Shown here: positions 51,735 through 62,493 of the stretch, one piece after another
How positions within the stretch are numbered: position 1 is the stretch's first letter
How the letters are laid out: each line of letters opens with the position of its first letter
DNA from: DATJGR01 sp041739525
Lineage (GTDB): Bacteria; Pseudomonadota; Gammaproteobacteria; Pseudomonadales; Azotimanducaceae
Direction of reading: 5' to 3'
Assembly: GCA_041739525.1 (NCBI GenBank)
Contig: JBGSNQ010000135.1
Location: forward strand, 1 to 64,000
Length of the DNA: 64,000 bases
Made by a program: the position numbers and the translations under genes
The notes under the pieces: model-generated
What the model saw: the letters and a program-made list of their open reading frames with translations, nothing else
Databases searched by the model: none
Told to the model about the DNA's origin: nothing

Positions 51735-52907
51735 ATGACTGACACAGCGGTTCTGGTCCACGACTACTTCGACGACGCCACCTTCGCCCGCATCAAATCG
51801 TTCGCCGACACACACGAAACCCCATTCCTCGTCGTGGATCTCGCGACGATCAATCGCCAGTACGACGATCTCACCCGCTACTTTCCGCGCGCGAAGATCT
51901 ACTACGCGGTGAAAGCGAACCCGGCTCCCGAAGTACTGTCGCTGATCCGCGACAAGGGTGCTTCGTTCGACATCGCGTCTACGTACGAACTCGACAAAGT
52001 GCTCGCACTCGGCGTGTCGCCCGACCGCATCAGCTTCGGCAATACCATCAAGAAGGCGAAAGACATTCGCACCTTCTATCAGAAGGGTGTGCGGATGTTC
52101 GCTACTGACTCCGAAGCGGACTTGCGCAACATCGCGAAGGCCGCACCGGGCTCGCGCATCTACGCCCGCATCCTGACGGAAGGCACGTTGACCGCCGATT
52201 GGCCGTTGTCGCGCAAGTTCGGCTGCGAAAGCGACATGGCGATGGACCTGCTCATCCTCGCGCGCGACCTCGGTCTCGAACCGTACGGCGTGTCGTTCCA
52301 TGTGGGCTCGCAGCAGCGCGAAATCGGCGCGTGGGACGCGGCGTTAGGCAAAGTGAAGGTCATCTTCAACCGACTGTGGGAAGAGGACAAAATTCAGCTG
52401 AAGATGATCAACATGGGCGGCGGCTTTCCAGCCAACTACCTGCAGCGCACCAACGAACTTGCGGTGTATGCGGAGGAAATCGCACGTTTTCTGCACGAAG
52501 ACTTCATGGACGAACTGCCCGAGATCATCATCGAGCCGGGCCGCTCGCTCATCTCGAATGCCGGCGTACTGGTGAGCGAAGTCGTACTCATCTCCCGCAA
52601 ATCGCGCACCGCGTTGCATCGTTGGGTGTACACGGACGTGGGCAAATTCTCGGGCCTCATCGAAACGCTGGATGAGTCGATCAAGTATCCGATCTACACG
52701 GAAAAGAACGGAGAGCTCGAAAACGCAATCATCGCCGGCCCGACGTGCGACAGCGCCGACATCATGTACGAGAACTACAAATATGGGCTGCCGCTGAATC
52801 TCGCGACGGGCGATCGGCTCTACTGGCTGTCCACCGGTGCATACACCACGTCGTACAGCTCCGTTGAGTTCAACGGGTTCCCGCCGCTGAAGGACTACTA
52901 CGTCTAA
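51735..52907 (+). CDS. Type III PLP decarboxylase (ornithine/lysine-type)
   Basis: A 390-residue fold-type III PLP enzyme of the ornithine / diaminopimelate decarboxylase family. Seen: PLP lysine in YYAVKANPAPEVL (K60), glycine loop INMGGGFPANY near 220, EPGRSLISNAG near 263-273 and the C-terminal cysteine motif GPTCDSADIM, which favours ornithine-type over diaminopimelate-type enzymes. It makes putrescine or another diamine, the first polyamine step. Its stop forms one arm of a hairpin shared with the converging pirin gene. Confidence 0.93.
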   Translation: MTDTAVLVHDYFDDATFARIKSFADTHETPFLVVDLATINRQYDDLTRYFPRAKIYYAVKANPAPEVLSLIRDKGASFDIASTYELDKVLALGVSPDRISFGNTIKKAKDIRTFYQKGVRMFATDSEADLRNIAKAAPGSRIYARILTEGTLTADWPLSRKFGCESDMAMDLLILARDLGLEPYGVSFHVGSQQREIGAWDAALGKVKVIFNRLWEEDKIQLKMINMGGGFPANYLQRTNELAVYAEEIARFLHEDFMDELPEIIIEPGRSLISNAGVLVSEVVLISRKSRTALHRWVYTDVGKFSGLIETLDESIKYPIYTEKNGELENAIIAGPTCDSADIMYENYKYGLPLNLATGDRLYWLSTGAYTTSYSSVEFNGFPPLKDYYV

Positions 52908-52928
52908 CGCGCCTTCGTAAGGGCGTTA
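52905..52928. terminator. Bidirectional hairpin between convergent genes
   Basis: TAACGCGCCTT pairs with AAGGGCGTTA across a short loop. The left end is the stop codon of the decarboxylase gene and the right end is the stop codon of the pirin gene, so one hairpin serves both. No long T tract follows on either side. Confidence 0.6.
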
Positions 52929-53636
52929 GGCGGCGGCACTCTTCAGCATATCGAACAGCAGTATCTCCGCGTCGGCAGTGGCTTCGATCGACAGCGATCC
53001 CGCCTCGCCGACCGCGGCGCCGTCACCCTGCCGCAACGTCTCACCGTTCAGTTTCACTTCGCCGCGTGCAACCTGCAGCCACGCGTGGCGTCCATCGCGA
53101 AGCGCGTGCGCGAGCTTGTCCCCCTTCGAGAGCAGCGACGCGTACAGATCGACGTCCTGGTGAATGGTGATCGAACCATCCCGCGCGTCGCGCGATCCTA
53201 CGAGGCGCAACCGGCCGCGGCGGCTCGCGGGATCGAACTGCTTCTGTTCATACCCGGGTTTCGCGCCATCGCGTTCCGGCAATATCCAGATCTGCAGAAA
53301 ATGCACGGGCGCGGTCTTCGAGTGATTGAACTCGCTGTGCCTGATGCCGGTGCCGGCCGACATACGCTGCACGTCACCGGGACGAATCACCGAGCCGGTG
53401 CCGAGGCTGTCCTTGTGCTCGAGTTCGCCTTCGAGAACATACGAGATGATTTCCATGTCGCTATGGCCATGCGTCTGAAACCCCTGACCCGGTTCCACCT
53501 GGTCTTCGTTGATCACACGCAGCACACCGAATCCCATGTGCCGCGGATCGTGATAATTCCCGAACGAGAACGTGTGTTTGCTCGACAGCCAACCGAGGTT
53601 CGCCGAGCCGCGTTGTCCTGAGCGTCGCAATTCCAT
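52926..53636 (-). CDS. Pirin family protein
   Basis: A 236-residue bicupin. Seen: HTFSFGNYHDPRHMGFGVLRVINED, the N-terminal metal-binding HTHGHSDMEIISYVLEG (here FQTHGHSDMEI) and GTGIRHSEFNHS. Pirins are iron-binding and some have quercetin-dioxygenase-like or regulatory activity. ATG 53636 follows GGAGGACGC; a longer frame upstream is not used. Confidence 0.95.
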   Translation of the reverse strand: MELRRSGQRGSANLGWLSSKHTFSFGNYHDPRHMGFGVLRVINEDQVEPGQGFQTHGHSDMEIISYVLEGELEHKDSLGTGSVIRPGDVQRMSAGTGIRHSEFNHSKTAPVHFLQIWILPERDGAKPGYEQKQFDPASRRGRLRLVGSRDARDGSITIHQDVDLYASLLSKGDKLAHALRDGRHAWLQVARGEVKLNGETLRQGDGAAVGEAGSLSIEATADAEILLFDMLKSAAA

Positions 53637-53802
53637 TTTCGCGTCCTCCAGATTCCTTGTTAGCGCGATGATGGGCGAGCGTTCCGCGCCGTGCCAGCGC
53701 TTGTGTTTTCGGCAGATCCTTGCTTGTATCGCGATCTGCCCGACCACACCCCCCGCAGCACCGGATTCGCCGCGCCGATCCATCAGTAAGAAGGAGTTGC
53801 CC

Positions 53803-54999
53803 ATGGCTTACGCCCCTCCCGATCGTGCGTTCTACGACGCCGACAGCCACATCATGGAGCTGCCGAATTTCCTGCTCGACTACGCCGACCCGGACGTGCG
53901 CGACAAGATTCCGCCGGTGAACTACAGCGCATCGATCGTTACCGACGAAGAGGTCGCCGAGATCGTGGCGCGGGGCGGCAGGCACAGCGACGCGCACGTC
54001 GCGGAGCTGCTCGCACTCGGTGACAAGCTGATCGAGAGTTCGAAGGAGATTCAGGCGCTCGGCGCGTTCGATTCGAAGGAACGCACCATCGCGCTCGACA
54101 TGCTCGGCTTCAAACGTCAACTCGTGTTCGCAACGCACAGCGTGGCGGTGCCGTTCTCACCCAGTTCGAAGATGACGCCGGAGGTGCGCTACGGATCGGC
54201 GCGCGCGCACAACCGTGCAATGGGCGATTTCTGCCGCAACGACGCGCGCCTGCTCGGCGTGGGTGTAGTCCCGCTCGACGATCCCGCACACGCAATCGCC
54301 GAACTCGAACACGCGATCGAGGAGGGACTGAAAGCCGTTTGGGTGCCGCACCGCCCGTGTGGCGACAAAGCACCGGGCCACGTCGAATTCGATCCGTTCT
54401 GGGCGCGGCTAGCTGAAGCCCGCGTGCCGTTTCTGCTGCACGTCGGCGGTGCACCGCTGCAACTGAACAAAGCCTGGTCGAACAACGGGCGCGCGCCGAC
54501 GAAGGACTGGCTCGGCGGGGGCGAGAACGTGCGCAGCAAAGACATCGCGATACTTCACGAAGGTCCCGAGACCTTTTTGAGCATGATGCTGATCGACGGT
54601 GTGTTCGAACGCTTTCCCGCGCTGCGCGGCGCGAGCGTGGAACTCGGCGCCGGATGGGTGCCGTCGCTGCTGACCCGTCTCAATTGGGTGGCCGCGCATT
54701 GGAGCAAAGCCGACAAGAATCTCGCGAACTTCAAGCGCAAGCCCTCTGAACAACTCACGGAGCAATGTGCGTTCACGCCGTACGTGTTCGAAGACGTAGG
54801 CACCCTGATCGATCAATCGAACGAAGATCTGTATCTGTTTTCCAGCGATTACCCGCACATCGAGGGCGGCCGCAATCCGATCGCACGATTCGAGCGTTCG
54901 CTCGGCGACCGTTCGAATGCGGTCCGCGACAAGTTCTACTCTGAAAATTTCCTACGTATTTTTCCTGACGCGCGTGAGCCCACTGCGCGGGCAGCATGA
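53803..54999 (+). CDS. Amidohydrolase family protein (ACMSD-like)
   Basis: A 398-residue metal-dependent hydrolase or decarboxylase of the amidohydrolase-2 family. Seen: DADSHIMELPNFL near residues 12-24 (D-x-H type N-terminal metal site replaced by DSH), later His in PFLLHVGGAP, and the C-terminal LYLFSSDYPHIEGGRNP (SDYPH metal motif) near 350. It is first of a plus-strand set with an LLM oxidoreductase, a GMC oxidoreductase and DUF2058; ATG 53803 follows AAGGAG. Substrate unknown. Confidence 0.93.
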   Translation: MAYAPPDRAFYDADSHIMELPNFLLDYADPDVRDKIPPVNYSASIVTDEEVAEIVARGGRHSDAHVAELLALGDKLIESSKEIQALGAFDSKERTIALDMLGFKRQLVFATHSVAVPFSPSSKMTPEVRYGSARAHNRAMGDFCRNDARLLGVGVVPLDDPAHAIAELEHAIEEGLKAVWVPHRPCGDKAPGHVEFDPFWARLAEARVPFLLHVGGAPLQLNKAWSNNGRAPTKDWLGGGENVRSKDIAILHEGPETFLSMMLIDGVFERFPALRGASVELGAGWVPSLLTRLNWVAAHWSKADKNLANFKRKPSEQLTEQCAFTPYVFEDVGTLIDQSNEDLYLFSSDYPHIEGGRNPIARFERSLGDRSNAVRDKFYSENFLRIFPDAREPTARAA

Positions 55000-55024
55000 T
55001 TTCAAAGCACGGAGACTGACGAAA

Positions 55025-56242
55025 ATGGCACGACTCAAGTTCGGCGCGTTCCTTGCGCCCCACCATCCGATCGGCGAAAACCCCACGCTGCAATTCCGCC
55101 GCGACCTCGATCTCGCCGAGCACCTCGACAAACTCGGCTACGAAGAATTCTGGTGCGGCGAGCATCACTCCACCGGCTGGGAGATCATCGCGTCGCCCGA
55201 GATGTTCCTCGCAGCGGCCGGTGAGCGTACACATCGAATCAGATTGGGTACCGGCGTGGTGTCGTTGCCCTATCACCATCCGTTCAACGTCGCGCAACGC
55301 ATCGTGCAGCTCGACCACATGACCGGCGGGCGCGTGATCTTCGGCTCCGGTCCGGGTGCACTGCCGTCCGACGCTTATCTGCTCGGCATCGATCCGATGG
55401 TGCAGCGCGACCGCCAGGACGAGGCGATCGGCGTGATCCGCAAACTGCTGAGCGGCGCACCGCGGTTCAGCCACGAAAGCGATTGGTTCACGTTGCGCGA
55501 CGCCCGGCTGCAACTGCTGCCGCTGCAGGAAAACCTGCCGTTCGCAGTAGCGTCTATGGTCAGCCCCTCCGGAATGACGTTGGCCGGCAAACACGGCACG
55601 GGCGTATTGTCGATCGGCTCGATGTCGACGGCGGGCCTCGCGGCGTTGCCGTTGCAGTGGAGTTTCGCGGAAGAAGCCGCGGCGATCAGCGGCGCCACCA
55701 TCAACCGCGGCGAATGGCGCATCGTGATGTCGTGGCACATCGCCGAAACGCGCGAACAGGCTCGCAAGGAAGCACGCGACGGTTTGTACCGGTGGCACAA
55801 CGAATACACGGTCGGCACCCTGATGCGCCCCGGCGCCGCGGCGTTCAAAACACCGGATGACGCAGTGGATCAAACGGCGTTCGTGGACGGTTCCGCGGCG
55901 GTGATCGGCACGCCTGACGACCTCGTGAAGTCGCTGCGCGACATGATGAAGTTGACCGGCGGCTTCGGCACCGTCATCGGCTTCGCGCACGACTGGGCCA
56001 ACCGCGAAGCGACGTTACGCAGCTGGGATCTGATCGCCCGCTACGTCGTTCCTGAAGTGAACGGCATGCTCGACGCTTATCGAGAATCGCAAAAGCACGT
56101 CATCGAGCACCGCGACGTGTTCGATCGTGCCGGTGCGGCCGTCGTGTCGAAAATCATGCAGAACGAACGCGCGGCGAAAGCACTGGCGGAGGAAAGCAAC
56201 GGTGCGACGGCCATGCCGGCACACCACGCGCCCAAGATCTGA
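55025..56242 (+). CDS. LLM class flavin-dependent oxidoreductase
   Basis: A 405-residue luciferase-like monooxygenase, FMN-dependent bacterial luciferase type. Seen: FGAFLAPHHPIGENP at the start, EEFWCGEHHSTGWEI near 43-57, GTGVVSLPYHHPFNVAQRIVQLDH near 76-99 and GGRVIFGSGPGALPSDA near 102. It starts 25 bp after the amidohydrolase stop. The longer length fits two-component alkane/aldehyde or nitrilotriacetate-type monooxygenases; the natural substrate is unknown. Confidence 0.93.
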   Translation: MARLKFGAFLAPHHPIGENPTLQFRRDLDLAEHLDKLGYEEFWCGEHHSTGWEIIASPEMFLAAAGERTHRIRLGTGVVSLPYHHPFNVAQRIVQLDHMTGGRVIFGSGPGALPSDAYLLGIDPMVQRDRQDEAIGVIRKLLSGAPRFSHESDWFTLRDARLQLLPLQENLPFAVASMVSPSGMTLAGKHGTGVLSIGSMSTAGLAALPLQWSFAEEAAAISGATINRGEWRIVMSWHIAETREQARKEARDGLYRWHNEYTVGTLMRPGAAAFKTPDDAVDQTAFVDGSAAVIGTPDDLVKSLRDMMKLTGGFGTVIGFAHDWANREATLRSWDLIARYVVPEVNGMLDAYRESQKHVIEHRDVFDRAGAAVVSKIMQNERAAKALAEESNGATAMPAHHAPKI

Positions 56243-56262
56243 TCGCAACCGGTCGGGATTCG

Positions 56263-57828
56263 ATGCAGTACGACTATCTGATCGTCGGCGCCGGCTCTGC
56301 CGGTGCGACGCTGGCCGCCCGTCTTTCCGAAGATGCCGCGGTGCAGGTCGCGTTGATCGAAGCGGGCCCCGATCACCGCAGCGCCGACGCGCCCGATGCA
56401 ATGCGCAGCCCGAATCCTTCGCGGATGATCAACGCGCCGGAGTACGAGAAGTTCCGCTACGACACGCTGCAGGCGCGCCGTACCGCATCACAAACGCCGC
56501 GGCTCTACTGGCGCGGCCGCGGTCTCGGCGGCAGTTCGGTCATCAACGGGCAGATCGCGATTCGCGGCGTGCCGGAAGACTACGATCGCTGGGCCGCGGC
56601 CGGGTGCACCGGTTGGGGCTTCAACGACGTGCTGCCCTACTTCAACCGGCTCGAAACCGATCTGCGTTACGGTGACGCGCCATATCACGGCAACGACGGG
56701 CCGATTCCGATTTACCGCGCGCCGATGTCGAACTGGGGGCCCGTCGACCTGACGCTCGCCGAGGCAGCGGTCGATCTCGGTTATCCCTGGGCGCCCGACC
56801 ACAACGCGCCGGGGGCGCTCGGCGTATCGCCATACGCGATCAACAGCCGCGAGCATCGGCGCGTCAGCACCAACGACGCCTACGTGGAACCGAGTCGCGG
56901 CCGCAACAACCTCGCGATCCTGTGCGATACACAAGTCGACAAAGTGCTGTTCGACGGCGACCGTGCCATCGGCGTGCGCTGCGTAACGAACGGCCGCTGG
57001 CACGACATCCACGCCAGCGAGGTGATCCTGTCGGCCGGAGCGGTACACAGCCCACCGATACTCATGCGCTCGGGTATCGGCCCGGCCGATCATCTGCGCG
57101 ACCACCACATCGATGTGCGCGTTGCATTGCCGGTAGGCAACAGCTTTCAGGATCATCCGCTCGCCGCGTTCCCAATCGTGCTGAAAGAGGCCGCAATACC
57201 GGAACCGGACTTTCGCCACACCAACTGCTGCGTGCGCTATTCGTCGGAACTCGGCGGCGCAGGACCGGGCGACATGATGCTGGTGGCGATGAACAGGCTC
57301 GGTGACGGCCTCGGCCGTCACACGCGCGCACCAACGCCGAACTTCGGCCTGATCGGCGTGTGGGTCAACGAGTGCTTTTCGCGAGGTACCGTCCGCCTCG
57401 CCTCAGCAGATCCGTTGGCGCAGCCGATCATCGAGGAGAACATGCTTGCCGAACCGAGCGACGTACTGCGCATGCGCGATGGAATCAAACGTCTGATCGA
57501 ACTCGCGCGGCGGCCTGGGTTCGCCGACATCGCCGAATTCGTCGGCATCGGCGCAACCACCGCGGGCATCGACACGCTCGCCAGCGACGCTGCGATAGAT
57601 ACGTGGGTAATGCAGAATGCGGGAGACACGCAGCACGGCACGAGCAGCTGCCGCATGGGAGCGGAGCACGATCCGCTCAGCGTCGTCGATCCCCAGTGTC
57701 GCGTGCTCGGCGTACGCGGCTTGCGGGTGATCGACGCCTCCATCATGCCGAGCGTAGTGTGTGCGAATACGCACCTCACCACCGTGATGATCGCGGAATA
57801 CATGGCCGACCGGCTCAGGAGCGCATGA
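56263..57828 (+). CDS. GMC family oxidoreductase
   Basis: A 521-residue FAD-dependent glucose-methanol-choline oxidoreductase that oxidises alcohols. Seen: FAD motif DYLIVGAGSAGATLAARLSE near residues 4-23, GRGLGGSSVINGQIAIRG near 87-104, ILSAGAVHSPPILMRSG near 254, and the catalytic His region TQHGTSSCRMG plus a final NTHLTTVMIAEYMAD. Complete and of normal length. It is 20 bp after the LLM gene and its stop is followed one base later by the DUF2058 start. Confidence 0.95.
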   Translation: MQYDYLIVGAGSAGATLAARLSEDAAVQVALIEAGPDHRSADAPDAMRSPNPSRMINAPEYEKFRYDTLQARRTASQTPRLYWRGRGLGGSSVINGQIAIRGVPEDYDRWAAAGCTGWGFNDVLPYFNRLETDLRYGDAPYHGNDGPIPIYRAPMSNWGPVDLTLAEAAVDLGYPWAPDHNAPGALGVSPYAINSREHRRVSTNDAYVEPSRGRNNLAILCDTQVDKVLFDGDRAIGVRCVTNGRWHDIHASEVILSAGAVHSPPILMRSGIGPADHLRDHHIDVRVALPVGNSFQDHPLAAFPIVLKEAAIPEPDFRHTNCCVRYSSELGGAGPGDMMLVAMNRLGDGLGRHTRAPTPNFGLIGVWVNECFSRGTVRLASADPLAQPIIEENMLAEPSDVLRMRDGIKRLIELARRPGFADIAEFVGIGATTAGIDTLASDAAIDTWVMQNAGDTQHGTSSCRMGAEHDPLSVVDPQCRVLGVRGLRVIDASIMPSVVCANTHLTTVMIAEYMADRLRSA

Positions 57829-57829
57829 C

Positions 57830-58372
57830 ATGCCGAGTTCGATGCAGGACCAGTTGCGCAAGATGGGATTGGTCAACGACAAGAAGCTGCGCAAGGCAGA
57901 GCGCATGAAGCACGCGGCCGAGATGGAACGCAAAGCGCATGGAAATGCGGCGGACGACCCGGCCGTTGCGGCTCAACATGCGCGGACCGAGAAAGCTGCC
58001 CGCGATCGCGCGTTGAACGAAGAGCGCGACCGGCAGGCGAACCAAAAGGCTCTGCACGCGCAGGTCCGGCAGCTCATCCAGCTCAACCGGCAATCACGCG
58101 ACGGTGGCGACGTCGCCTTCAATTTCAAAGATGGCCTCACCATCAAGAAGCTGTTGGTCACCAAGCGCCTCCAGGATCACCTGGTGCACGGACGCCTCGC
58201 CATCGTAAGGCTCGATGACAAGTACGAACTCGTGCCGACGGCCGTCGCACAGAAGATCCGGTTACGCGATCCGAACACGGTGATCGTGTGCAACGACTCG
58301 GTGGAAGCGAACAAGCCGGACGCCGACGATCCGTACGGGGACTACAAGGTTCCGGACGATCTGGACTGGTAA
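57830..58372 (+). CDS. DUF2058 protein (YaiL-type)
   Basis: A 180-residue charged cytoplasmic protein of the DUF2058 family, found mainly in Gammaproteobacteria. Seen: SMQDQLRKMGLVNDKKLRKAERMKH at the start, a coiled-coil-like charged region to about residue 85, then GDVAFNFKD and the C-terminal RLDDKYELVPTAVAQKI. Function is unknown; E. coli YaiL is nucleoprotein-associated by annotation. It starts 1 bp after the GMC stop and converges with the ABC-F gene. Confidence 0.93.
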   Translation: MPSSMQDQLRKMGLVNDKKLRKAERMKHAAEMERKAHGNAADDPAVAAQHARTEKAARDRALNEERDRQANQKALHAQVRQLIQLNRQSRDGGDVAFNFKDGLTIKKLLVTKRLQDHLVHGRLAIVRLDDKYELVPTAVAQKIRLRDPNTVIVCNDSVEANKPDADDPYGDYKVPDDLDW

Positions 58373-58390
58373 TAGTCCCTTCCGGCGGAC

Positions 58391-60007
<1,617 letters not shown>

Positions 60008-60161
60008 GGGTATTCCATTCGAAAAGTGAGTGGGCGATTTACTGGGGAATGTGCCGATCTCCGTCGAGATCCGGGCGCAGGGCACGCAAAGCGCGCGCCC
60101 TTTTATCACTTTCGAGCGGCCGACGCCAATCGAGAGGCCGACGGCGTGCGCCGGCGCAGGG

Positions 60162-60671
60162 CTAAACGAGTGCGGCGACCAGGGCTGCGCCGATCAGACA
60201 AATCGCGATGCTGGCGAACAGCGTGCGCCGCGCGAGCGAGACGGTGCCGTCGTGGGCCGTGCGCAGTTCCAGCAGGATGGGCGCTAAGGTGTTGTAGACG
60301 CGCACGCGGATCACTTCGCGGCTGCGACGATCGTCGGCCGAATCACCCGCGCGTTGCGCCAGCTGCTTCGCAACCGACTTGAGCAACCGCTCAGCCTCGG
60401 CAATGCGCCGCTGTCGATTCGGACCGATCTCGAGCGACATCAACGGATTGCGCAATGCCCGGTTCAGATCGAGCAACAGATCTGCATCGGAATCGATCGA
60501 CGACACGGTGGCGCTCCTTTCGATTGCGCGGCGCGTGAATGAATCACGCAGCAACTCGCCCAAGGCTACCATCGCCGCCGCACGCTGCTTCTGCGGGTGC
60601 TGCCAAAGATGAACGCCGTCACGAATTCGCAGGGTAAAACGCCGCGAGGACGCGGTTACAGCGACTCCCAT
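60162..60671 (-). CDS. Unknown protein with C-terminal membrane anchor
   Basis: A 169-residue protein that I do not recognise. The N-terminal two thirds are helical and charged (QKQRAAAMVALGELLRDSFTRRAIERS, RQRRIAEAERLLKSVAKQLAQRAG), and a single hydrophobic segment at the end (ASIAICLIGAALVAALV) looks like a tail anchor. ATG 60671 overlaps the end of the PPOX gene, so the two are co-translated. Confidence 0.7.
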   Translation of the reverse strand: MGVAVTASSRRFTLRIRDGVHLWQHPQKQRAAAMVALGELLRDSFTRRAIERSATVSSIDSDADLLLDLNRALRNPLMSLEIGPNRQRRIAEAERLLKSVAKQLAQRAGDSADDRRSREVIRVRVYNTLAPILLELRTAHDGTVSLARRTLFASIAICLIGAALVAALV

Positions 60672-61108
60672 GCGACCGGTCGAGACGACCACGCGGTGTG
60701 TCGCGTCGGCTGCAAACGCAATAGCGTCGGCACACCCAAGAACACGTCGACCGACGCGTACTGAGAGTATTTGCCCCGCAGCGCGGCCACGATCTGCTGC
60801 CGCATTGCCGGTTCGGGTTCGCTCACGACGGATGCACTCGCCTCAATGCGTACCCACCACAACCGATCCCAATCGTCGTCATACCGATCCAGCAGCAGCG
60901 TCGTCCGAGCATTCGCGGCGACATTGCGAATCCGTTGGAGTGTGCCGTTGCTCTTCGGCTTGCCGTCGATCGGTGAATAGATTGCGCCGTCGACTGCGAC
61001 GAACACGATCGGCACGAGGTGAGGTTGTCCCTGCGACCCGACGCTCGCGAGACGAGCAACCGGCCACACGTCGAGCAGATGGGACAATTGGCGTTGGTCG
61101 AGTTGCAC
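60656..61108 (-). CDS. PPOX class protein (TIGR03668-like), possibly F420-dependent
   Basis: A 150-residue split-barrel flavin/deazaflavin-binding protein of the pyridoxamine-phosphate-oxidase class. Seen: PVARLASVGSQGQPHLVPIVF, SPIDGKPKSNGTLQRIRNV near residues 45-64 and DRYDDDWDRLWWVRIEA near 74, the motif set of the TIGR03668 group, which binds F420 in actinobacteria. GTG start. Divergent from an LLM gene 58 bp away that also belongs to an F420-type group. Cofactor unproven. Confidence 0.88.
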   Translation of the reverse strand: MQLDQRQLSHLLDVWPVARLASVGSQGQPHLVPIVFVAVDGAIYSPIDGKPKSNGTLQRIRNVAANARTTLLLDRYDDDWDRLWWVRIEASASVVSEPEPAMRQQIVAALRGKYSQYASVDVFLGVPTLLRLQPTRHTAWSSRPVAWESL

Positions 61109-61165
61109 GAATGAGCCCTGCGATGGCAGCGTAGTATAGGTCCGTAATCACGAAGGGGTTTTCGA

Positions 61166-62029
61166 ATGGCTTTCTCGAACGAGCGCGCGCATTTCGGCAT
61201 TACGATGTTTCCAACGGACTACTCGATTCAGCCGGTCGAACTGGCCCGCGCGGTCGAAGAGCGCGGTTTCGATTCGTTGTTCTTTCCGGAACACACACAC
61301 ATTCCGACCAGCCGTAAAACGCCGTTCCCGGGCGGCGGGGAACTACCGAAGCACTACTCGCACACCCACGACCCGTTCGTTGCATTCGGCGCCTGCGCCG
61401 CGGTGACGAAACGAATCCGTCTCGGCACCGGCATCTGTCTGGTGATCCAGCGCGATCCGATCACGCTCGCGAAAGAAATCGCCTCGGTGGACAGCCTGTC
61501 GAACGGACGTTTCGTGCTGGGCATCGGCGCCGGCTGGAATCGTGAAGAGATGTCGAATCACGGCGCCGACTACAAGAACCGTTGGGGGCTGGTGCGCGAG
61601 AAGATCCTCGCGATGAAGGCCATCTGGACGCAGGACGAGGCGGAGTTTCACGGCAAGTTCGTCGACTTCGACCCGATCTGGTCCTACCCGAAACCCGCGC
61701 AGGCCGGTGGACCGCCGGTGTGGATCGGCGCCAATTCGAAATGGGTGTTCGACCGAGTCGCCGACTATGCCGACGGCTGGATGCCGATTGGCGGACTGGG
61801 ATCCGGCAACTTCGAACGCCTGAAGGCAGCTTGCGAAGCGCGCGGTCGCAAGGTGGAAGACATCACCCTTGCGCTATTCAGCGCGCCGACGTCGCAGGAA
61901 ACGCTGCTGGGGCGGATCGGACAGGGATTCGACGAACTGATCTTCAATCTCGATTCGGAAACCGCCGACAAGGTGCTTCCGAAGCTGGATCGGCTCGCGA
62001 AACTCGTCGAATCCGTTCGCAAGGGCTGA
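61166..62029 (+). CDS. LLM class F420-type oxidoreductase (TIGR03619-like)
   Basis: A 287-residue luciferase-fold oxidoreductase. Seen: FGITMFPTDYSIQPVELARAVEERGFD near residues 10-36, SLFFPEHTHIPTSRKTP near 37, KEIASVDSLSNGRFVLGIGAGWN near 109-131 and PVWIGANSKWVFDR near 190. The group is named for F420 but members in proteobacteria may use FMN. ATG 61166, with GAAGGGG upstream. Divergent from the PPOX gene. Confidence 0.92.
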   Translation: MAFSNERAHFGITMFPTDYSIQPVELARAVEERGFDSLFFPEHTHIPTSRKTPFPGGGELPKHYSHTHDPFVAFGACAAVTKRIRLGTGICLVIQRDPITLAKEIASVDSLSNGRFVLGIGAGWNREEMSNHGADYKNRWGLVREKILAMKAIWTQDEAEFHGKFVDFDPIWSYPKPAQAGGPPVWIGANSKWVFDRVADYADGWMPIGGLGSGNFERLKAACEARGRKVEDITLALFSAPTSQETLLGRIGQGFDELIFNLDSETADKVLPKLDRLAKLVESVRKG

Positions 62030-62043
62030 TCGGACGGTCAGCC

Positions 62044-62066
62044 GGGCTGATCACTCAGATCAGCCC
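62044..62066. terminator. Hairpin between converging genes
   Basis: GGGCTGATC and GATCAGCCC form a perfect 9-bp stem around a 5-base loop (ACTCA). It sits just after the LLM stop and before the stop of the converging small gene. A partial third copy (GCTGATCACTCGG) follows. There is no T tract. Confidence 0.6.
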
Positions 62067-62072
62067 CGCTGA

Positions 62073-62273
62073 TCACTCGGCGTCGGACGCTTCTTCGTCG
62101 ATCCACACAGGAGCCCACGGCTTGCAGAACGCGATGTATGCGTTGCCGCGGACTTCGATCGGATTGCGGGGTTCGGATTCGTCGCCCTTCGACAGCGACC
62201 ACGCACCCATGTGCGCCATACCGCTTTTGTTGTCGCGACTCTTGGACCATCCGTTGCCATGAAGCTCAGCCAT
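62073..62273 (-). CDS. Small protein of unknown function
   Basis: A 66-residue hydrophilic protein rich in Trp and charged residues: WSKSRDNKSGMAHMGAWSLSKGDESE, then RGNAYIAFCKPWAPVWIDEE. ATG 62273 follows AAAGGGATG, a usable ribosome site, and the frame is well formed, so I think it is real although I do not recognise a family. It stands alone between hairpin and a 220-bp gap. Confidence 0.55.
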   Translation of the reverse strand: MAELHGNGWSKSRDNKSGMAHMGAWSLSKGDESEPRNPIEVRGNAYIAFCKPWAPVWIDEEASDAE

Positions 62274-62493
62274 GTCACATCCCTTTGCACAGTTGCGGAT
62301 CGAATGTAGGGGACCGCCTCTCAGAAGAACGTTAACCTCGTCTCAGTTTCTCGATCCGCAGTTTCTAGAAAAGAGGTCGAGCGGCTGCGACGTCAACTCA
62401 TCTTAGCTGTATGCGAACGTTGCGCAAACTGCAACATCCAGACCAGGTGCGAGACTTTCGCCTTCATCGGAGGTGGCGATCGATGGTGCCGTA

